The notes beneath the pieces were generated by a model, which was not told where the DNA came from, searched no databases, and worked only from the letters and a program-made list of their open reading frames with translations. A DNA stretch of 5,210 nt, from positions 1 to 5,210 of the forward strand of contig CAYMRB010000577.1 of the NCBI GenBank assembly GCA_964392615.1, written 5' to 3'. The stretch comes from CAYMRB01 sp964392615. GTDB lineage: Bacteria; Planctomycetota; UBA8108. Below, in pieces: positions 1 through 5,210 of the stretch (its first letter is position 1; each line of letters begins with the position of its first letter). A program made the position numbers and the translations under genes.

Positions 1-2
1 AT

Positions 3-89
3 GGTGCCCAGAACGCGATGCTGGCTCCCGCGTCGTCAGGCCTCGCGATGGAGATTCGCTCCGATCTCAGGCCGATCGCCGGGCCCTAA
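3..89 (+). CDS. Possible 3' end of a convergent plus-strand gene (partial, unidentified)
   Basis: A plus-strand frame is open from the left edge to a TAA at 87-89 and reads as 28 residues ending in DLRPIAGP. Its third codon positions are mostly G or C (about 23 of 28 by my count), as expected for a real gene here. The competing frame that closes at TAG 98-100 shows weaker third-position bias. No minus-strand ATG, GTG or TTG occurs in 1-145, so a new minus-strand gene does not start here. A hairpin just downstream fits a convergent gene end. The fragment is too short to assign to a family, and the region may simply be non-coding. Confidence 0.27.
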   Translation, partial: GAQNAMLAPASSGLAMEIRSDLRPIAGP

Positions 90-100
90 TGGAGCGCTAG

Positions 101-128
101 AAAGCCCTCAGCTGCGTCGAGCGCTTTT
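101..128. terminator. Weak, possibly bidirectional terminator-like hairpin
   Basis: Arms AAAGCCCTC (101-109) and GAGCGCTTT (119-127) pair over nine positions with one C-C mismatch around a 9-base loop. On the plus strand the stem ends in a run of four T; on the minus strand it ends in TTTCT. It lies 18 bases beyond the kinase stop codon and just after the plus-strand stop at 89, where a terminator shared by convergent genes would sit. The stem is imperfect and the T tract short, so this is a suggestion only. An alternative pairing uses the two AGCGCT copies at 93-98 and 120-125. Confidence 0.3.
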
Positions 129-145
129 CCGAGACAGGCTCCTAC

Positions 146-2917
146 CTAGGGGACGTCGTCGGCGCAGGGAAGCCAGCGCGCGAGGACCGTGCGGAGGTCG
201 GACGGACGGACCGGCTTGCTCAGGAAGTCGTCCATGCCGGCGGCGATACACCTGTCGCGGTCTCCCTGCATTGCGTTCGCGGTCAGAGCGATGATCGGCA
301 GTCGCATCTCACCGCCGCTTTCGCGCTCTCGAATCGCAGCGGTCGCGGCGATGCCGTCGAGCACGGGCATCTGGCAGTCCATGAGGACGAGATCGTACGA
401 CTTGCTGGCGGTCGCGCTGACCGCCTCTGCGCCGTCCGAGGCGATGTCGGGTTGCAGGCCGAGCTTCTCGAGAAGCCGGCGCGCGACCTGCTGATTGACG
501 GGATTGTCCTCCGCGAGCAGAACGCTGCCCGTGAACGTCGCGTAGGTCGAGGCTCGCTTCCCGGTGCCCGCTGCCGAGGCCGACGACGCACCGTCGACCA
601 GGAGGTCCACGAGCACGTCTCGCAACGCGGATCGACGTGCGGGCTTGGTGACGCACGCGACGCCGAGCCCGCGGGCCTGCTTCATGGTGTCATGGCCGGC
701 CATCGACGTGAGGAAGACCACCGGCAGCGAGGCGGTGGCGGGATCCTCGACGAGGCGGCGCGCCACGTCGATCCCGTCGGGCAGGTGCTCGTCCAGGATC
801 ACGGCGGCGAAGGGCTCTCCCGCCGCGGCGGCCGCGTGGATCGCGGCTGACCCGGCGCGCGAGTCCGCGTGGATCGCGGCCTCCATGCCCAGCGCCTCGA
901 GGTGACATTCGAACACCTCGCGCAGGGCGGGAAGGTCGTCGATCACGCACACGCGCAGTCCCCGGAGCTTCTGCGCCACCGAATCGAGCTCCGGCGGCTC
1001 CGACGGATTCTGCACGCACACCGTGAACCAGAACAGGCTGCCCTTGCCGACGTCGCTCTCGAGGCCGATCTCGCCCCCCATGAGGCCCGTCAGCTGGCGC
1101 GCGATGGTCAGTCCGAGGCCGGTTCCGCCGTGCTGACGCGTCGTCGAGTTGTCCGCCTGCGCGAACGCCTTGAACAGCGTTCTCTGTCGGTCTGCGGGAA
1201 TGCCGGCGCCCGTGTCCCGAACCTCGACCCGCAGACGAACGCCGTCGTCCGGCGACGTCTCGTACCGCCGCATGGTCACCCGCACCTCGCCGTCCGGCGT
1301 GAATTTCACCGCGTTGCCCACGAGGTTCGTCAGGATCTGCCGGAACCGAGTCGGGTCGCCGCGTACCGATGTCGGCACGTCGCTCGCGATCAGTCCGATG
1401 AGCTCCGTTCCCTGCCTCCCGGCCTTCTCCGCCATGAGAGCGAGAACCTCGTCGAGGCACTCCGCGACCTCGAAGTCGACCTCTTCCAGCTCGAGCTTGC
1501 CCGCCTCGATCTTAGAGAAGTCGAGGATGTCGTTGATGACCGAGAGCAGGACGTCGCCCGAGCGCGCGATGGTCGTGGCGAACTCCCTTTGCTCGGCATC
1601 GAGCTCCGTTTCCTGCAGGAGCTCGGCCATTCCCACGACTCCGTTCAGAGGTGTCCGAATCTCGTGGCTCATGTTGGCGACGAACTGGGACTTGAGGCGT
1701 GATGCCTTCTGAGCGCCCGATCGTGCGTCTTGCAGCGCCGCGACCTGCAGGCGTACGCGGCGATTGATCAACAGGGCCAGCGACAGGAACAGCGCGACCA
1801 GCACGATGCCTGACCACCGCAAACGCGTCCACGCGCTCTCCAACGATTCGTCGGCGCGGTCGCCCAATGCCGAGACCCGTCGGCGGCTTTCGATGACGAG
1901 GGCCGTGTGGTTTGCCAGGAGCTTTGCAACGAGCGCGTCGAGCTCTTCGCGCAGCGCCTCCCTCTCGTTCAGCAGTGTGAGCAGCAGGCGCCGCTCCTCC
2001 CACAGTCCGACGAGGCCGGCAGGGGTGCCGTCGACGCGTGCGTCTCGCGAGCGACGGCCCGATCCCAGCAAGGCCGCGGCCACCTCGTCGACCCGGAGCG
2101 ACCAGGAGAGGTCCGGGCGGTTTCGCTCGAGGCCGATCAGCGTGCGCTTCAGACTGTCGAGCCGCGGACGCAGCATGTTCTCGTCGAGATCCGCGAGTCG
2201 GTCGATGTTGGTCTCGTGGGTCAGAATCTCGGCGACGACGATCAGCTCGGCGATCTCGGCGCTGATCGAGTGGATTCGGAACGACCATCGTTCGGAAGGC
2301 GAGTTGAGTATCGCGTCCGCGATGCTCGCGGCGTCCGAGCCGGTGGCCTTTCGGTAGCGTCGCAGCGCGACCGCCCGCTCGAGTGCGAGCTCCCCATCCC
2401 AGGTCCGAACGAGATCGCGGAGCTCGTGAAGAGCTCGGCGCGCCCTTCCTTCCGCATCCTCGCGTGCGGCGGCGCGGGCCCGGTGGTCGTATCTTCCGCG
2501 CCAGGACCGAATACGCGTTTCCACTGCACTCAGCCGCGCCAGCGACCGAGCGAGGCCTTCGAAGCCGGTCAAGGCGAGCGTGCGCTCGGACGCTCCCAGT
2601 TCGGTCAGGATGCCGGCGATCACGCCGGTCGAGGCGTTCTCCGCCGCCGGCTCGGCGGTTTCCCCGAGGAGGCCGCGAAGCTCGGACGTGAGAGCGCGCA
2701 CGGAGACGATCACATCGCGGACGACATGATCCAGATCGCGTTCCTCGATCCGTTGGTTCCTCCTCGCGGTCTGTATCGACTCTCGCGTCGAGCTCACGAG
2801 GTAGGCCGCGGTCGCCGCCAGGACGAATGCGAGCCCGACGAGAGTCCAGAGTGGTGCGACGATGCGCAGCCTCTCGTCGCAGATGGTTGCTCGCAGCGAT
2901 GACAGGAGAGCGCGCAC
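146..2917 (-). CDS. Hybrid sensor histidine kinase with large periplasmic domain (TM-TM-HisKA-HATPase_c-REC-REC)
   Basis: This is an inner-membrane sensor kinase of 923 residues that should autophosphorylate and pass phosphate to its own receiver domains. TM1 is at about residues 19-42 and TM2 at about 368-385. They enclose some 325 mostly helical, charged periplasmic residues with no PAS or Cache motif that I can recognise. A short linker without a clear HAMP leads to HisKA, with phospho-acceptor His418 in MSHEIRTPLNG. HATPase_c shows the N box (N531, N535), G1 DTGAGI (568-573), F box LFKAFAQAD and G2 HGGTGLGL (596-603). REC1 has D660/D661, D709, T737 and K758; REC2 has E803/D804, D847, T879 and K901, so both look functional. 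No Hpt domain follows. The start is GTG, preceded by GAGG at a 6-base spacing; the frame is closed two codons upstream by the TAG of the binding-protein gene. It is very likely co-transcribed and translationally coupled with that gene. Residue motifs are seen directly; the partnership is inferred. Confidence 0.95.
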   Translation of the reverse strand: MRALLSSLRATICDERLRIVAPLWTLVGLAFVLAATAAYLVSSTRESIQTARRNQRIEERDLDHVVRDVIVSVRALTSELRGLLGETAEPAAENASTGVIAGILTELGASERTLALTGFEGLARSLARLSAVETRIRSWRGRYDHRARAAAREDAEGRARRALHELRDLVRTWDGELALERAVALRRYRKATGSDAASIADAILNSPSERWSFRIHSISAEIAELIVVAEILTHETNIDRLADLDENMLRPRLDSLKRTLIGLERNRPDLSWSLRVDEVAAALLGSGRRSRDARVDGTPAGLVGLWEERRLLLTLLNEREALREELDALVAKLLANHTALVIESRRRVSALGDRADESLESAWTRLRWSGIVLVALFLSLALLINRRVRLQVAALQDARSGAQKASRLKSQFVANMSHEIRTPLNGVVGMAELLQETELDAEQREFATTIARSGDVLLSVINDILDFSKIEAGKLELEEVDFEVAECLDEVLALMAEKAGRQGTELIGLIASDVPTSVRGDPTRFRQILTNLVGNAVKFTPDGEVRVTMRRYETSPDDGVRLRVEVRDTGAGIPADRQRTLFKAFAQADNSTTRQHGGTGLGLTIARQLTGLMGGEIGLESDVGKGSLFWFTVCVQNPSEPPELDSVAQKLRGLRVCVIDDLPALREVFECHLEALGMEAAIHADSRAGSAAIHAAAAAGEPFAAVILDEHLPDGIDVARRLVEDPATASLPVVFLTSMAGHDTMKQARGLGVACVTKPARRSALRDVLVDLLVDGASSASAAGTGKRASTYATFTGSVLLAEDNPVNQQVARRLLEKLGLQPDIASDGAEAVSATASKSYDLVLMDCQMPVLDGIAATAAIRERESGGEMRLPIIALTANAMQGDRDRCIAAGMDDFLSKPVRPSDLRTVLARWLPCADDVP

Positions 2918-2920
2918 GGG

Positions 2921-4153
2921 CTACCTCGGGTTCACCATCGTCACCACCTGGCTCCAGTCCATCGGGGCGAAGGATCCCTCGCGCAGGACCGTCGGCCACA
3001 CGCGGTGGCTGGCCTGGTGCTCGTCCCGATTCAGAACGAGGGGGCTTCCGAGCCCCAAGTCGATGCGGCCGAGCTCTTCGACGGCGCCGACGATGTTCTC
3101 TCGCGTCGGTCGACCGGGAATGCGCTCCAGAGCGACCAGCAACAGCCGGCCGGCGATATAGCCCTCGAGGCTGCCGAAGTCGGGCGCGGCGTCCTGGGTG
3201 GACAGCGCGAGATCGCGGCGGTACTCGGCGACGAGCGGCAGTTTCGACACCACGGGGTGAGGAACGACCTGTGTGACGACGACACCTTTTGTCAGCGGCG
3301 GCAAGCGCTGAGCGAGCGACTTGCTACCCACGAACGACACCGCGAGGCACGGCAGGTCGAGACCGAGCTCGCGCGCCTTGCGGATGAACTGGGCGCACGG
3401 CGCGTAGGCACCTACCAGGATCGCGGCTTGCGGCGGAGGAGCGGCGGTGACGAACTCGGCCAACGCGTTCTCTACGGCGACGGTGTTGCGTTCGTAGCGC
3501 GCGTGGAGGACGCCTTGCTCATCTTCGAGCCCATGACGCTTCAGCGCGGCGAGTCCACCGACGTACCCGGCGTCTCCATAGCCGTCGCGTTGGGTGAAGA
3601 AGCCGACTCGCTCGGGCTTGATTCCAGCCTTCTCGACGAGCACGTCGACCATCGCGGCGGTCTCTTCGATATAGCTGGCGCGGTAGTTATACACGTAGCG
3701 GTCCGGTGGCGATCTGCGCAGGACTCCGGCGCCGGTGAACGGGGCCCAGAACAATACGCGCTGCTCGTCGACGATCGGGAGTGACGCGATGGCCGTAGGC
3801 GTGCCGACGTTGCCGATGATCGCGAGGACGTTGTCCTTCTCGATGAGCCGGCGCATGTTCGGGGCGGTGCGCGCGGGTTCATAGCCGTCGTCGAGCGCGA
3901 TCAATCGGAGCTTCCGGCCTCGGACGCCGCCGGCGCGGTTGACGCGATCGAGCGCCGCCTGGACACCCGTCTTCATGTTTTGCCCGAGGTCGGCGGCGGG
4001 TCCGGTCAGCGCCGTCGACATTCCGAGAACGATCTCGCCCGTCTCCAGAGCGCGAGTCTCGACAGGCAAGAGAAGCCCGACTGCCAACAGCAGAACACTG
4101 AGGCGACGCCGGACTTTCTCCCGCAGCGGGCGATCAGCCTTGGGGGAGGGCAT
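2921..4153 (-). CDS. Periplasmic ligand-binding protein, type I fold (LivJ/Peripla_BP_6-like), probable partner of the adjacent kinase
   Basis: A 410-residue exported solute-binding protein, a usual length for the family. Residues 1-17 are basic, 18-30 form a hydrophobic stretch, and TRA-LE suggests signal peptidase cleavage after Ala35. No lipobox cysteine is present, so it should be soluble in the periplasm. The mature start (IVLGMSTALTGPAADLGQNM, 41-60) matches the type I family pattern of a first strand, a 'TGP' turn and a helix. It continues with VNRAGGVRGRKL, DDGYEP, IIGNVGTPTA (112-121) and a second lobe from about 180. Such proteins bind amino acids, amides, urea or aromatic acids; the sequence does not show which ligand. 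The ATG start has GAAAGG at a 9-base spacing. No permease or ATPase gene lies beside it, and the next gene, three bases away, is a hybrid sensor kinase. A sensory role as in TorT or LuxP is therefore more likely than transport, although an importer encoded elsewhere cannot be excluded. Confidence 0.9.
   Translation of the reverse strand: MPSPKADRPLREKVRRRLSVLLLAVGLLLPVETRALETGEIVLGMSTALTGPAADLGQNMKTGVQAALDRVNRAGGVRGRKLRLIALDDGYEPARTAPNMRRLIEKDNVLAIIGNVGTPTAIASLPIVDEQRVLFWAPFTGAGVLRRSPPDRYVYNYRASYIEETAAMVDVLVEKAGIKPERVGFFTQRDGYGDAGYVGGLAALKRHGLEDEQGVLHARYERNTVAVENALAEFVTAAPPPQAAILVGAYAPCAQFIRKARELGLDLPCLAVSFVGSKSLAQRLPPLTKGVVVTQVVPHPVVSKLPLVAEYRRDLALSTQDAAPDFGSLEGYIAGRLLLVALERIPGRPTRENIVGAVEELGRIDLGLGSPLVLNRDEHQASHRVWPTVLREGSFAPMDWSQVVTMVNPR
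2924..2927 (-). promoter_or_regulatory. Ribosome binding site of the kinase gene, inside the binding-protein gene
   Basis: GAGG lies in the last two sense codons (CCG AGG) of the upstream gene, six bases before the GTG at 2915-2917. It supports the GTG start. It also means ribosomes ending the binding protein finish directly over the kinase initiation site, which favours translational coupling. Confidence 0.7.
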
Positions 4154-4160
4154 ATGCCAG

Positions 4161-4173
4161 GACCTTTCAGGTC
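4161..4173 (-). repeat. Small inverted repeat overlapping the binding-protein ribosome binding site
   Basis: GACCT and AGGTC flank a 3-base spacer (plus strand GACCT TTC AGGTC). In the minus-strand mRNA the right arm includes the AGG of the Shine-Dalgarno GAAAGG (4163-4168), so a hairpin would partly hide it. The stem is only 5 bp with a tight loop, so it could be chance. The ATG at 4151-4153 follows nine bases after the Shine-Dalgarno. Confidence 0.3.
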
Positions 4174-4202
4174 TTCCGTATGTGCCAACTCGAACGCTGC
4201 CT

Positions 4203-4229
4203 GCGGCGCACGCCTCGGAGGCGTGCCGC
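4203..4229. repeat. Strong palindrome upstream of the binding-protein/kinase operon (operator or mRNA hairpin)
   Basis: The core at 4208-4226 is a perfect 9+1+9 inverted repeat: GCACGCCTC, central G, GAGGCGTGC. Dropping a two-base bulge (4207-4208) extends the pairing by GCGG (4203-4206) with CCGC (4226-4229), giving about 12 bp. It lies 55-73 bases upstream of the binding-protein ATG and about 108 bases past the lyase stop. No T tract follows on either strand, so it is not a standard intrinsic terminator. A dimeric regulator's operator or a stable hairpin in the leader or intergenic RNA are the main readings. I found no convincing -35/-10 pair beside it. Confidence 0.5.
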
Positions 4230-4275
4230 TACAAGGGTCCTTGCGGTGTCATCGACCGCGGGGCCGAGCGGACTT

Positions 4276-4287
4276 GACAGCGCTGTC
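4276..4287. repeat. Perfect 12-bp palindrome GACAGCGCTGTC in the spacer
   Basis: The sequence equals its own reverse complement over 12 bases and has no spacer, as is common for dimeric regulator sites. It lies 46 bases past the lyase stop and 122 bases before the binding-protein start, where an operator for a distal promoter could sit. A shorter 8-bp palindrome, GACCGGTC, lies at 4309-4316. No particular regulator family is identified from the motif. Confidence 0.35.
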
Positions 4288-4333
4288 GGAACCGGGGGAG
4301 ATAACGTCGACCGGTCTCCGGCGGCGCTCTCGG

Positions 4334-5210
4334 TCAGCGGGGATCGAGCTCGTCGCGGCGCGCGAGCGTCCTGTCGACGCCGAGGATGTCCTTGATTTCG
4401 GCGAACGTGAACATCTCGTCATCGAGATCGCGGGCGGTTCCCTCGCGCAGGAACGTCTTCGCGAGGCGTTCGATGGCCTTCGCGGCGACGAGGAGCGACT
4501 CGATCGGCGCGACGACGAATTTGTATCCGAGCTGCTCGAGCTCGTCCGCGGTGAGCAGAGGCGTCTTGCCGAATGACAGCATGTTGGCGAATTTCGGGTA
4601 CGGCACGCGGCGGGCGACCGTCTCGATCTCGTCTCGCGTCAGGGGTGCCTCGATGAACGCGATGTCGGCGCCGGCTTCGCAATAGCGGTTGATGCGATCG
4701 ATCGCCGCATCGAGCCCCTCGGGCTCACGTGCGTCGGTGCGTGCGACGAGAACGAGATCATCGTCGTCGCGCACCGCGAGCGCCGCACGCAGCTTGAGAA
4801 CCATCTCGTCGGCCGAGATCACGGCCTTGCCGTCGAAGTGCCCACAGCGCTTCGGAAAGACCTGGTCCTCGAGCAGGATGCCGGCGGCCCCGGCACCTTC
4901 GAACTCGGCGACGCACCTTTCGACGTGGGGAATCTCGCCGTGGCCCGTATCACCATCGGCGATCACGGGAATCGACACGCGCCGCGCCATGCGGCGGACG
5001 GCCTGGGCCATTTCGGCGATGCCGAGCAAGTTGAGGTCCGGCAATCCACACAGGCTCGCGCTCGCACCGAATCCTCCGAGGAAGGCGACCTCGAAGCCGG
5101 CCCGCTCCATCAGCACCGCCGTCAGAACGTCATGGGCCCCCATCGAACGGACGATGCCGGGCCGGTCGAGGAGCTCGCGCAGTCGGCGAGCGGGGGAAGG
5201 AGCGTGTCTC
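4334..5210 (-). CDS. Isocitrate lyase/PEP mutase superfamily enzyme, 2-methylisocitrate lyase-like (5' end beyond window)
   Basis: A TIM-barrel enzyme of the ICL/PEPM superfamily, which cleaves or forms C-C or P-C bonds of 2-oxo-acid-related substrates with Mg2+. The frame remains open from the TGA at 4334-4336 to the right edge. The first internal ATG (5141-5143) is probably not the start, because the codons upstream read RRLRELLDRPGIVRSM, the usual N-terminal helix of this family. Numbering from that Met: GGFGASAS (23-30), GLPDLN (33-38), metal-site DGD (63-65), LEDQ (91-94), the catalytic-loop signature KRCGH (98-102, codons at 4838-4852), ARTDA (134-138) and NMLSFGKTP (187-195). The KRCGH loop with its cysteine is typical of lyases (PrpB methylisocitrate lyase, dimethylmalate lyase) and argues against a phosphonate mutase. 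The exact substrate is not determined. It runs in the same direction as the binding-protein/kinase pair, but a 180-base spacer with palindromes suggests separate control. Confidence 0.9.
   Translation of the reverse strand, partial: RHAPSPARRLRELLDRPGIVRSMGAHDVLTAVLMERAGFEVAFLGGFGASASLCGLPDLNLLGIAEMAQAVRRMARRVSIPVIADGDTGHGEIPHVERCVAEFEGAGAAGILLEDQVFPKRCGHFDGKAVISADEMVLKLRAALAVRDDDDLVLVARTDAREPEGLDAAIDRINRYCEAGADIAFIEAPLTRDEIETVARRVPYPKFANMLSFGKTPLLTADELEQLGYKFVVAPIESLLVAAKAIERLAKTFLREGTARDLDDEMFTFAEIKDILGVDRTLARRDELDPR

Noticed and set aside
1..294. 97-residue plus-strand frame from the left edge
   Set aside because: It is extremely Arg-rich and runs about 50 codons into the well-supported kinase 3' end on the other strand.
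869..1702. 277-residue plus-strand frame opposite HisKA, HATPase_c and REC1
   Set aside because: It is a shadow of the kinase catalytic region; there is no independent start signal or family pattern.
1907..2902. 331-residue open frame on the plus strand, antisense to the kinase periplasmic region
   Set aside because: It lies wholly inside a minus-strand gene and has low-complexity composition with no recognisable motif. Long antisense frames are expected in GC-rich genes.
1512..2999. 495-residue minus-strand frame spanning the kinase and the end of the binding protein
   Set aside because: It is an Arg-, Pro- and Gly-rich translation of a shifted frame, and the overlapping kinase frame carries all the conserved motifs.
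4100..4110. RRRLS in the binding-protein N-terminus as a twin-arginine motif
   Set aside because: The consensus after the arginine pair is not met, and the hydrophobic stretch with TRA cleavage site looks like an ordinary Sec signal.
4173..4192. TTGGCACATACGGAAG on the minus strand as a sigma-54 promoter
   Set aside because: The -24 part resembles TGGCAC, but the -12 TTGC element is missing at the required spacing.
4274..4306. TTGACA on the plus strand with ATAACG downstream, as a sigma-70 promoter
   Set aside because: The spacer is 21 bases, the -10 match is poor, and no plus-strand gene follows. The TTGACA overlaps the 12-bp palindrome.

Overview
The window looks like a GC-rich bacterial chromosome (roughly two thirds G+C by eye) from a Gram-negative organism. 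A type I periplasmic binding protein with a Sec signal peptide sits next to a two-pass hybrid sensor kinase with a large periplasmic part. The sequence alone does not fix the lineage; a proteobacterium or a related phylum is plausible. There are no rRNA, tRNA, CRISPR, phage or insertion-sequence signatures, and codon use looks uniform across the three main genes.

Layout: the three well supported genes all lie on the minus strand, so the window reads from right to left. (1) 4334-5210 is most of an isocitrate lyase/PEP mutase superfamily enzyme of the 2-methylisocitrate lyase-like type, whose start lies beyond the right edge. (2) 4154-4333 is a 180-base spacer with two strong palindromes and a small inverted repeat over the next gene's ribosome binding site. 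(3) 2921-4153 is a secreted branched-chain-amino-acid-type (Peripla_BP_6-like) binding protein. (4) 146-2917 is a 923-residue hybrid histidine kinase: TM, about 325 helical periplasmic residues, TM, HisKA, HATPase_c, REC, REC. (5) 1-145 is probably a convergent gene end: a short plus-strand reading frame closes at 89, followed by a weak terminator-like hairpin.

The main point of interest is the binding protein and kinase pair. They are separated by one stop codon and one further codon (TAG CCC GTG) and share a reading frame. The kinase's Shine-Dalgarno sequence lies inside the last codons of the binding protein. No transporter permease or ATPase is present beside them. The arrangement recalls TorT-TorS and LuxP-LuxQ, in which a periplasmic binding protein presents ligand status to a hybrid kinase. 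I therefore read it as a candidate binding-protein-coupled signalling system rather than an ABC importer. The ligand, the Hpt partner and the output regulator are not in the window. The upstream lyase may or may not be functionally linked.
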